The notes beneath the pieces were generated by a model that worked only from the letters and a program-made list of their open reading frames with translations, was not told the origin of the DNA and ran no database searches. Source: an uncultured Bacilli bacterium (lineage in GTDB: Bacteria; Bacillota_I; Bacilli_A; RF39; UBA660). From it: a stretch of DNA of 9,204 nt. Below are positions 1-5,436 of this stretch, piece by piece. The translations under genes and the position numbers were made by a program. Location of the stretch: the NCBI GenBank assembly GCA_944327405.1, contig CALVHK010000036.1, positions 1 through 9,204 on the forward strand, written 5' to 3'. Each line of letters begins with the position of its first letter. The first letter of the stretch is position 1.

Positions 1-12
1 CGTTACAAACAG

Positions 13-41
13 TTGACAGGAACACCATTTTATATTACTAT
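13..41 (+). promoter_or_regulatory. Sigma-A-type promoter of the HD-domain gene
   Basis: A perfect -35 box TTGACA (13-18) is followed after 17 bases by TACTAT (36-41), a one-mismatch -10 box. Transcription would start near 48, giving a leader of about 34 bases before the ATG at 82. A clear ribosome binding site, AGGAG (70-74), lies seven bases before that ATG. Confidence 0.75.
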
Positions 42-81
42 TTTACTAGTGAGTTTAATATAATTTTTTAGGAGTTTAACC

Positions 82-633
82 ATGAAAATAAAAAACAGAA
101 TAGTAGAAGACTTAGTATTTAAAAGTTATTTAGAAGAAATTATGAGCAAGAAAAAGTATTTAAAGATGAATAGATATACTCAACATGGAAACACATCTTG
201 TCTATTACACAGCATTGCCGTAGCCTATTTCTCTTATCGTTTATGTAAACTTTTAAAATTAAAAGTACATGAAAAAGAGCTGATAAGAGGGGCACTTTTA
301 CATGATTATTTCTTATATGATTGGCATGCGAAATATAAACCTACCAAAGATTTAGGCTTACATGGCCGAATTCATCCGACCATTGCTTTATTTAATGCCA
401 GACGGGATTATAATGTAAACCGGATAGAAGCCGATATTATTTCCAAGCACATGTTTCCTCTAACATTTCATCCGCCAAAATATAAAGAAAGTGTAGTCGT
501 TTGCATTGTCGATAAATTTTGTAGTATTTATGAAATATTTAGTAAGAAAGCATACATAGAAATAGCCCAAAAGTTAGCAGACACCAAGAAAACAAGAAGA
601 ACGATAGCTAAAAGAATAAACCTATATAATTAG
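82..633 (+). CDS. HD-domain metal-dependent phosphohydrolase (183 aa)
   Basis: A soluble single-domain protein of the HD superfamily, whose members are metal-dependent phosphohydrolases acting on nucleotides or phosphoesters; the substrate cannot be told from sequence. Candidate metal ligands appear in the usual order: H43, the H74-D75 doublet in a GALLHDY context, H98, H123 and D144 in an IVDK context. The N-terminal 30 residues are basic and helical; there is no signal peptide or membrane segment. The ATG at 82 is fixed by AGGAG at 70-74. The gene has its own promoter upstream and a terminator overlapping its stop codon, so it appears to be a separate unit from the yqfC operon downstream. 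It is not the large membrane-bound HD protein YqfF/PgpH that often occurs in this neighbourhood in Bacillus, because it lacks the 7TM region. The family call is secure; the specific function is unknown. Confidence 0.85.
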   Translation: MKIKNRIVEDLVFKSYLEEIMSKKKYLKMNRYTQHGNTSCLLHSIAVAYFSYRLCKLLKLKVHEKELIRGALLHDYFLYDWHAKYKPTKDLGLHGRIHPTIALFNARRDYNVNRIEADIISKHMFPLTFHPPKYKESVVVCIVDKFCSIYEIFSKKAYIEIAQKLADTKKTRRTIAKRINLYN

Positions 634-642
634 GTTTTTTTT
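618..642 (+). terminator. Intrinsic terminator after the HD-domain gene
   Basis: AAACCTA (618-624) pairs with TAGGTTT (631-637) around a six-base loop and is followed by T's through 642. The right arm begins with the stop codon of the HD gene. The stem has only two G-C pairs, so termination may be partial. Some read-through could supply transcription to yqfC, for which I see no convincing promoter of its own. Confidence 0.6.
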
Positions 643-679
643 AATTTGAAAAAAGCATAAAATGATATAGGTGAATTTT

Positions 680-922
680 ATGCGCATAATGAAAAACATA
701 CAAAATTTTTTATATGACCAAGATTATTATATTGATATATTTCAAAATTGTTTGCATGTTTATTACTATCTTGACTTACTAAGTCTAAGCTCAACTTCTA
801 TAGAGCTAAAACTAAAAGAGTTTACCTTAAAAATTGAAGGAGAAGATTTAGTTGTATCAAGCATGGATAAACATGAAATATTAATCAAAGGCAAAATAAA
901 AAATGTGAGGTTTGATCGATGA
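680..922 (+). CDS. yqfC: YqfC/YabP-family sporulation-associated protein (80 aa)
   Basis: A short beta-rich protein resembling Bacillus YqfC: a YIDIF-type segment near the N-terminus, a middle portion with the pattern ELKLKEFTLKIEGEDLVV, and the end ILIKGKIKNVRF. In B. subtilis yqfC and yqfD are adjacent and transcribed under the sporulation factor sigma-E; the molecular role is poorly known. The frame is open from a GTG at 671, but AGGTGA at 669-674 would overlap that codon. The same motif is well placed (five bases) for the ATG at 680, which I chose. The stop overlaps the yqfD start in an ATGA junction, indicating translational coupling. At 80 residues it is slightly shorter than the Bacillus protein, with a shorter N-terminus. 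Confidence 0.8.
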   Translation: MRIMKNIQNFLYDQDYYIDIFQNCLHVYYYLDLLSLSSTSIELKLKEFTLKIEGEDLVVSSMDKHEILIKGKIKNVRFDR

Positions 923-2085
923 AACACTATTTATTAGTACGCATAAAAACATCTAAAAAAACTTCTTTATTATTAAAACTAAATCGTTTAAATGTAGATA
1001 TTAAAGAAGTAGAATATGCTAAAGATTATTTAAAGTTCAAGATTTTAGCAAGTGATTTAAAAAAGGTAAAAAAGTATTTAATGAGGTTTAAAGTAGAAAT
1101 ACTAGATGAAACAGGTATATATAAATTAAAGGAAGAATTAAAAAAGAATAATTTGATAATTGTTGGTATTATTTTTGCTACAATCGTTTTTCTTATTTTA
1201 TCTAATATTATTGTAAAAATTAATATCGTTCATGAAGATGAAAGCCTGCGAGAAATCATAGGTGAAGCCTTAACTGAAGCGGGTGTAACCAGATTAAGCT
1301 TCAAAAAAAGTTATGACGAATACGAGGCTATTATTGAAAGTATCAAAGAGAGTTACCCTGACAGAATTGAATGGCTAGAAATAGATGTCGAAGGAATGGT
1401 TTTGAATATCAGGGTAGAAGAACGGATCATTAATAATTATGAGCCAGATTACAGTACATGTCATATCGTTGCCTCCAAATCAGGAATCGTAAGAAGTATC
1501 CGATCAGAAAAGGGAGTATCCATGGTAAGCATTAATGATTATGTGACCCAAGGAGAAATTTTAATAAATGGAAACATCTCTTTAAATGAGATCGTGAAAA
1601 AAAGTGTTTGTGCAAGTGGCGAGGTTTATGCAGAAGTCTGGTATAGTGTATCCGCCTCAGTCCCTCTTACTGAAGAAAAAAGAAAAGATAGTGGAAAAAT
1701 GCGCTATAACTTTATGGTAAAGAATGGTAGTGATGAATATGTCTTGCTAAAAAGTCGAGTAGGAGAAGAAAAGAGAGTCGAAAACGTCTATTTATTTAGT
1801 ATTTTTGGTTTTGAGTTTTATTTACAAAAAGAGTATGAAGTAGAAGTAGAAACCATTAATTATACAGAAGAAGAAGCTCTTACAAAAGGGATAGATCTAA
1901 TAAATGAAAAACTAGAGTTAAAACTAGACAATTTTGAATCAATAATTGAAGAAAAAGTCTTGCAAAATACCACAAAAGATAATAATATATATATAGATAT
2001 GTTCGTTGCTGTAACAGAACAAATTGGAGTAAAAGAATATTTTGATGAGACTAGGAGTGATACAAGTGATGAGGAGTATAACTAA
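919..2085 (+). CDS. yqfD: YqfD-family sporulation membrane protein (388 aa)
   Basis: It matches YqfD in length (about 390-400 aa in Bacillus) and layout: a cytoplasmic N-terminal domain of about 75 residues rich in Lys and beta strands, one membrane helix at about residues 79-98, and a large extracytoplasmic domain. The second domain contains the family pattern around residues 180-240: a HIVASKSGIVRSI strand, then VNDYV-like and GEILINGNI segments, then a short ASGEVYAEVWY strand. That pattern resembles the barrel-sandwich repeats of membrane-fusion proteins. In B. subtilis yqfD belongs to the sigma-E regulon and is classed as a stage IV-type sporulation protein of unclear function. It starts within the yqfC stop (ATGA) and its 3' end overlaps the next gene. 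Its presence suggests a sporulating ancestor; it does not prove that this organism makes spores. Confidence 0.85.
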   Translation: MKHYLLVRIKTSKKTSLLLKLNRLNVDIKEVEYAKDYLKFKILASDLKKVKKYLMRFKVEILDETGIYKLKEELKKNNLIIVGIIFATIVFLILSNIIVKINIVHEDESLREIIGEALTEAGVTRLSFKKSYDEYEAIIESIKESYPDRIEWLEIDVEGMVLNIRVEERIINNYEPDYSTCHIVASKSGIVRSIRSEKGVSMVSINDYVTQGEILINGNISLNEIVKKSVCASGEVYAEVWYSVSASVPLTEEKRKDSGKMRYNFMVKNGSDEYVLLKSRVGEEKRVENVYLFSIFGFEFYLQKEYEVEVETINYTEEEALTKGIDLINEKLELKLDNFESIIEEKVLQNTTKDNNIYIDMFVAVTEQIGVKEYFDETRSDTSDEEYN

Positions 2086-2692
2086 CATATTAACTGAATC
2101 AATTGATAATATGTGGCCGATGCTTACCATATTTTTAGTAGTAATTGCCGTTGTTCGTATAGCTGCCATAAAAAGTAATAATGAAAAATTAGTATTTTAC
2201 AAAGAATTCACCAATCTTTTATTTATTATTTACATTCTTCTTTTATATGAACTTTTAACAAGAGCAGAATTAAACACGGTAAGAGGATATAACTTAGTTC
2301 CCTTTACGGAAATATTCCGCTATGAAATAGGATCAGAAGCTTTCTTTATGAATGTTATTGGTAATATTGTAATATTCATTCCATTTGGCTATTTAATATC
2401 AACTTATATCAAACCAAAACGAATACTACCCATATTAATTGTGAGTGTAATCTCATCAGCAACCGTCGAATTCGTCCAACTTTGTATCGGTAGAAGTTTT
2501 GATGTTGATGACATCATATTAAACTCTCTAGGAGCCATCATCGGTTTCTTAATCTATATTGCCCTAAATGCTGTCAAAAAACATTTGCCTGGAATATTTA
2601 AAAGAGACATTATTTATAACATTTTATGTTTAATTATTTTAATAATTATGGTATTATATTTACTTAGTCGGATGGGAGTAAATATTTTATGA
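2069..2692 (+). CDS. VanZ-family integral membrane protein (207 aa)
   Basis: A polytopic membrane protein with four or five hydrophobic helices and the VanZ-like signature: NLVPF (75-79), an N-x-x-G-N-x-x-x-F-x-P-F-G motif (about 95-107), an acidic/polar ExxQ pair (E134, Q137), and a GRSFDVDDI-N-x-x-G block (about 141-156). VanZ was named for a role in teicoplanin resistance; most chromosomal relatives have no known activity, and this one should not be read as a resistance gene. The frame is open from a TTG at 2042, but AGGAG at 2053-2057 fits the ATG at 2069 (11 bases) or a GTG at 2066 (8 bases). I use the ATG. It overlaps the yqfD end by 17 bases and couples to ybeY by an ATGA junction. In Bacillus this position is held by phoH and yqfF. 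Confidence 0.82.
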   Translation: MRSITNILTESIDNMWPMLTIFLVVIAVVRIAAIKSNNEKLVFYKEFTNLLFIIYILLLYELLTRAELNTVRGYNLVPFTEIFRYEIGSEAFFMNVIGNIVIFIPFGYLISTYIKPKRILPILIVSVISSATVEFVQLCIGRSFDVDDIILNSLGAIIGFLIYIALNAVKKHLPGIFKRDIIYNILCLIILIIMVLYLLSRMGVNIL

Positions 2693-3135
2693 AAAATACC
2701 TATGAGATTACGGATTTAGTAGGAGTGGACTTTAATTATGATTATTTAGATGATGTAATAAAAAGAGTACTCAAACATGAAAAAGTAAAGAATGCTTATT
2801 TTGGAATTATCTTTGTGGGTGAAGAAGAAATAAAAAGAATCAACAAAGAGTATAGGGGCATCGATAAAGTTACGGATGTCATAACATTCGCCTTAGAAGA
2901 TCAACAAGACAATATCGATATGGATATGCGTATCTTGGGAGATATTTACATATGTATTCCAAGAATGCTTAGTCAAGCGCGTGAATACGGTCATAGTCCC
3001 AAAAGAGAATTAAGCTTTCTAACTACTCATGGCCTACTACATTTACTCGGGTATGACCATATGGAAAAAGTTGAAGAAAAGAAAATGTTTGATTTACAGG
3101 AGTTGATATTAAATGAAGCAGGAATCACAAGATAA
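2689..3135 (+). CDS. ybeY: Endoribonuclease YbeY (148 aa)
   Basis: A zinc-dependent endoribonuclease involved in 16S rRNA 3'-end maturation and 70S ribosome quality control. The zinc site is complete: HGLLHLLGYDH gives H114, H118 and H124, the family's H-x3-H-x5-H signature. The other conserved block, RGIDKVTDVITF (residues 56-67), is also present, and the length is normal. The start overlaps the preceding stop by four bases (ATGA). Its position before dgkA and era is conserved across Firmicutes and fits the shared ribosome-assembly role of YbeY and Era. No disabling change is seen. Confidence 0.96.
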   Translation: MKNTYEITDLVGVDFNYDYLDDVIKRVLKHEKVKNAYFGIIFVGEEEIKRINKEYRGIDKVTDVITFALEDQQDNIDMDMRILGDIYICIPRMLSQAREYGHSPKRELSFLTTHGLLHLLGYDHMEKVEEKKMFDLQELILNEAGITR

Positions 3136-3541
3136 AAAACAGTTTGAAAGAGATAAAGTAAAAGTATATGGACCAATGCGTTTTTTAAAAAGTATTAAAT
3201 ACTCTTTAGATGGTTTAATTCATGCCTATCGTTATGAGCAAAGTTTGTGGATCCATGGAGCTGCTGTCTTACTAGCTATTATTTTAGGATTTGCTTTTCA
3301 AATTCGTTTAGCTGAATGGGCCATTATTTTCATTGCTCTAGGTATTATTTTAGCTTTAGAGCTTATTAATACTGCAATTGAAGCAGCAGTTGATTTAACA
3401 ACGACCGAGATTCATCCTTTAGCTAAAGTAGCCAAGGACTGTGGTTCAGCGGCCAGTTTTGTGATGTCCATCGTATACATTGTGATTAGCCTATTTGTTT
3501 TTGGTCCATACTTTTTAGATTTATTTGATAAAATATTTTAG
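3113..3541 (+). CDS. dgkA: Diacylglycerol/undecaprenol kinase, DgkA family (142 aa)
   Basis: A small three-helix membrane kinase. Gram-positive members mainly phosphorylate undecaprenol and so feed the lipid carrier of cell-wall synthesis. The catalytic pattern is intact: E83-L-I-N86-T-A-I-E90, followed by K108-D109 in an AKDCGSAA context, which correspond to E69, N72, E76, K94 and D95 of the E. coli enzyme; E42 probably corresponds to its E28. Hydrophobic helices lie at about 47-62, 67-87 and 113-131. AGGAG at 3098-3102 sits ten bases before the ATG at 3113, giving a 23-base overlap with ybeY. The first 20 residues are hydrophilic and somewhat long for the family. cdd, often next in Bacillus, is missing. 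Confidence 0.93.
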   Translation: MKQESQDKKQFERDKVKVYGPMRFLKSIKYSLDGLIHAYRYEQSLWIHGAAVLLAIILGFAFQIRLAEWAIIFIALGIILALELINTAIEAAVDLTTTEIHPLAKVAKDCGSAASFVMSIVYIVISLFVFGPYFLDLFDKIF

Positions 3542-3550
3542 GAGGTAGTT

Positions 3551-4432
3551 ATGAGGAGTGGTTTTGTAAGTATTATTGGTAGACCAAATGTAGGAAAGTC
3601 GACATTATTAAATACCCTAATTAATGAAAAAGTTGCCATCACCAGTAAAGTCGCTGGGACAACCCGTAACATTATTCAAGGAATTTATAATGAACCCAAC
3701 TATCAAATTGTCTTCATGGATACACCAGGAATTATTAGACCCATGAATAAACTAGGCAAAATTACCAATAAACAAGCCATATCTTTAGTAAAAGATATTG
3801 ACTGCCTATTATTTGTGGTAGATGCCTCAACTGGTCTAGGCAAAGGGGATAAATTTATCATGGATGTTTTAAAGAAGACAGATTCTCCGGTCATACTTGT
3901 CTTAAACAAAATTGATAAAATAAGTGATGAAGATATTTTATACAACATTGCGGAATATAAAGACTTATACCCATTCGCGGAGATTGTTCCGGTATCGGCC
4001 TTAACCAAAGATAATGTTGAAAGACTTATTGAAGTAATCAAAAAATATCTAAAAGATGACGTAAAATATTTTCCAGAAGGAATAAAAACCAGCAATAGCA
4101 AGTATTTCATGATTAGTGAAATTGTAAGAGAAAAACTATTTGATGTAACTGTAGAAGAAATTCCTCATAGTCTTACTTGTCATACATCATTCTACGAAGA
4201 GAAAAAAGACATCATCAATATTCATGTCGATATTATTGTCGATCGAGACACGATTAAAAAGATTGTCATTGGTAAAAAAGGGGAAAGGCTAAAAGAAGTT
4301 GGAACACGGGCCAGAGTAGAATTAGAAAGTATGCTAGGCAAAAAAGTATATTTAGAGTTGTTTGTAAAAACGGTCAAAAATTGGAAAGATAAAGAGCGGT
4401 ACATAAAAGAATTAGGGTTTCTAGATTTTTAG
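3551..4432 (+). CDS. era: GTPase Era (293 aa)
   Basis: An essential GTPase that binds the 3' end of 16S rRNA during 30S assembly. The N-terminal GTPase domain has G1 at residues 10-18 (GRPNVGKST), a G2 region with TT at 37-38, G3 DTPG (57-60), G4 NKID (119-122) and G5 SAL (149-151). The linker carries the REKLF and EEIPHS blocks (193-207). The C-terminal KH domain has its GKKG loop at 241-244 and the family ending around VKNWKDKERYI. Length is normal for Era. A strong AGGAGG (3540-3545), five bases before the ATG, begins at the dgkA stop codon. No cdd lies between dgkA and era. Confidence 0.97.
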   Translation: MRSGFVSIIGRPNVGKSTLLNTLINEKVAITSKVAGTTRNIIQGIYNEPNYQIVFMDTPGIIRPMNKLGKITNKQAISLVKDIDCLLFVVDASTGLGKGDKFIMDVLKKTDSPVILVLNKIDKISDEDILYNIAEYKDLYPFAEIVPVSALTKDNVERLIEVIKKYLKDDVKYFPEGIKTSNSKYFMISEIVREKLFDVTVEEIPHSLTCHTSFYEEKKDIINIHVDIIVDRDTIKKIVIGKKGERLKEVGTRARVELESMLGKKVYLELFVKTVKNWKDKERYIKELGFLDF

Positions 4433-4484
4433 TGAATAAAATCGTTCATGATACCACATAATGATAATAGAAAGGTTGAATATC

Positions 4485-4577
4485 ATGAATAAAAAAGAAG
4501 CATGGAAAAAATTCCAAAAATCTGGAAAAATAGAAGATTATTTAGCGTATAAAGAAATTGAAAGAAACGAAAAATAA
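4485..4577 (+). CDS. yqzL: YqzL-like small protein (30 aa)
   Basis: An ORF of 30 codons running from MNKKEAWKKF to KEIERNEK. It has the short pattern of Firmicutes YqzL proteins, which lie between era and recO: a Trp-x-x-Phe pair, a small Ser/Thr-Gly turn, a hydrophobic-acidic-Asp/Ala-Tyr-Leu segment, and an ending rich in Tyr/Phe-Lys-Glu (here W7, F10, S13-G14, Y19-L20, Y22-K23-E24). Its position 52 bases after era supports the call. AAAGG at 4471-4475 is a plausible ribosome binding site nine bases before the ATG. The function of YqzL is unknown. It is shorter than the Bacillus protein (about 47 aa). The alternative is a chance ORF, but motif plus position make that less likely. Confidence 0.7.
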   Translation: MNKKEAWKKFQKSGKIEDYLAYKEIERNEK

Positions 4578-4625
4578 AAAAAATAAGTGGTTTTCCACGG
4601 TTCGACAAATTTAGGGGCAAGGATA

Positions 4626-4634
4626 TGTTATAAT
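4626..4634 (+). promoter_or_regulatory. Extended -10 promoter of the candidate small RNA
   Basis: A perfect TATAAT (4629-4634) is preceded by TG at 4626-4627, forming an extended -10 element. A TTCGACA-like sequence at 4601-4607 is too far upstream for a standard -35, so the extended element probably carries recognition. The predicted start is near 4641. No plus-strand gene begins until 5437, and a terminator hairpin lies at 4769-4801, so the likely product is a short RNA. CAAGG (4618-4622) and CCTTG (4637-4641) form a dyad flanking the -10 box. Confidence 0.6.
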
Positions 4635-4640
4635 GGCCTT

Positions 4641-4801
4641 GTGAATGAGATAACTCATTCATACAAATCACAGGCAAACATGAAAAATTTTATTATTTGA
4701 AATTCCAAAATCTTCCCAAAAAATTTTATGTTTGCTCCATGATTTGATCTCCCTTTCGAATTTCATTCAAAATAAAGCATCCACTACGGATGTTTTATTT
4801 T
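4641..4801 (+). ncRNA. Candidate structured small RNA (about 160 nt)
   Basis: This stretch between yqzL and the regulator gene is bounded by an extended -10 promoter and a terminator hairpin. It can fold into a long rod: 4647-4651 with 4747-4751, 4664-4670 with 4740-4746, 4674-4681 with 4728-4735, and the A/T-rich 4683-4691 with 4719-4727 (one mismatch). A 12-base one-sided bulge (4652-4663) lies between the first two helices. An alternative is a local hairpin, GAATGAG (4643-4649) with CTCATTC (4654-4660). The shape recalls 6S-type RNAs, but I recognise no family signature. The only ORF inside is a few codons long. It could also be leader or 3'-UTR structure. Confidence 0.4.
4769..4801. terminator. 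Bidirectional intrinsic terminator
   Basis: AAAATAAAGCATCC (4769-4782) faces GGATGTTTTATTTT (4788-4801) around a five-base loop, giving a 14-pair stem with one G-U pair. The A-rich and T-rich outer arms mean it can act on both strands: ending the candidate small RNA on the plus strand and the HTH regulator on the minus strand. The regulator's last codons and its stop (4784-4786) lie in the right arm and loop. Confidence 0.75.
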
Positions 4802-5245
4802 GCCATACAAATAATCAAGAGAAACACCATATCTCTTACATATAGCATACCCATAAGTTAAAGAAACTAACTTTTTACCACTTTCATACTCACTAATTAA
4901 AGAGTGACTAGTCCCGATTTCCTGAGCTAGTGTTTCTTGATAAAGTTTTTTCTCTTTACGAATATTCCTTAAATTTTCTCCAACTTTAACTTTATCAATT
5001 TCTAACGTCTCAACTTTAATATTCGGATTATCAGTTATTTTAAGTAGATAATCCAAAGAGACGTGATAGTAATTAGCAAGTTTGTTTAATAATTCAATAG
5101 GAATGATAACATCCATTCTTTCGAATTGAGAGTAAGCAGCAATACTAATTTGTAAATAATCTGCTAGATCTTTTTGTGTTAAATTATTATTAATTCTCAA
5201 ATTTTTTATTCTAGAATAATCCAATTCATAATTAAATTGTTTCAT
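4784..5245 (-). CDS. Tandem-HTH (XRE/Cro-type) transcriptional regulator (153 aa)
   Basis: Two XRE-family helix-turn-helix domains in one short polypeptide. Domain 1 is about residues 12-67 (IKNLRINNNLTQKDLADYL, then ISIAAYSQFER, ending VSLDYLL); domain 2 is about 91-147 (LRNIRKEKKLYQETLAQEI, then TSHSLISEYESG, ending VSLDYLYG). The two are joined by a linker of about 20 residues, and no sensor domain is visible. The pairing suggests binding to a split or repeated operator. It is transcribed away from the two surface-protein genes and shares a 191-base intergenic region with them, so regulation of that operon, of itself or of the small RNA is plausible but unproven. I see no convincing promoter on its strand, and its ribosome binding site is weak (GGTGATG just before the ATG). 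Confidence 0.85.
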   Translation of the reverse strand: MKQFNYELDYSRIKNLRINNNLTQKDLADYLQISIAAYSQFERMDVIIPIELLNKLANYYHVSLDYLLKITDNPNIKVETLEIDKVKVGENLRNIRKEKKLYQETLAQEIGTSHSLISEYESGKKLVSLTYGYAICKRYGVSLDYLYGKIKHP

Positions 5246-5319
5246 ACTTCATCACCGGAAATATTGTCTCATTTTACCTATAAAACGAAAACCAAATTAA
5301 AGTAATAGCGACATTTTTC

Positions 5320-5348
5320 TTGACTTTGTGTCTAGTAGAGATTATAAT
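5320..5348 (+). promoter_or_regulatory. Strong sigma-A promoter of the surface-protein operon
   Basis: TTGACT (5320-5325) and a perfect TATAAT (5343-5348) are separated by the optimal 17 bases. The start would be near 5355, giving a leader of about 80 bases. Imperfect direct repeats of the form CTAG-(T/G)-AGA occur in the spacer (5332-5339) and just downstream (5360-5367). They could be operator half-sites for the divergent HTH regulator, though this is weak evidence. Confidence 0.8.
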
Positions 5349-5360
5349 TTATATATAAGC

Positions 5361-5420
5361 TAGGAGACTCTATTATAGTATCTAATTTTTATGGAAATAT
5401 AAATGAAGTAGAGCTTCCTA
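5361..5420 (+). promoter_or_regulatory. Leader hairpin in front of the 814-aa gene
   Basis: TAGGAGACTCTA (5361-5372) can pair with TAGAGCTTCCTA (5409-5420), 10 of 12 positions matching, enclosing a 36-base A/T-rich loop. The stem ends two bases before the ribosome binding site AAAGGAG (5422-5428), which sits eight bases before the ATG at 5437. It could stabilise the messenger RNA or modulate initiation. No riboswitch class is recognised, and no T-run makes it a terminator. Confidence 0.45.
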
Positions 5421-5436
5421 TAAAGGAGTGTAAAGT

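Noticed and set aside
656..663. CATAAAAT resembling a sigma-E -10 box before yqfC
   Set aside because: No sigma-E -35 at the right distance (it would fall in the terminator T-run), and transcription would start on top of the ribosome binding site.
671..679. GTG at 671 as the yqfC start, and similarly TTG at 2042 for the VanZ-family gene
   Set aside because: The ribosome binding sites AGGTGA (669-674) and AGGAG (2053-2057) overlap or lie downstream of those codons and fit the ATGs at 680 and 2069.
4587..4598. GTGG-TTTT-CCAC hairpin after yqzL as a terminator for the era operon
   Set aside because: Only four pairs and no following T-run.
4599..4700. tmRNA-like hints: GGTTCGAC at 4599-4606 and a short ORF (4674-4700) reading A-N-M-K-N-F-I-I-stop
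   Set aside because: No acceptor-stem pairing, no T-arm at a 3' end, the tag does not end in the usual Ala-Ala, and the span is too short. The resemblance looks accidental.
4749..4765. T-loop-like TTTCGAAT near the end of the small RNA region, suggesting a tRNA or att site
   Set aside because: The flanking five bases on each side do not pair and no D or anticodon arm fits upstream.
5246..5320. A minus-strand sigma-A promoter for the HTH gene (TATAGG or TAAAAT-like boxes)
   Set aside because: No acceptable -35 box at 16-18 bases from either candidate.
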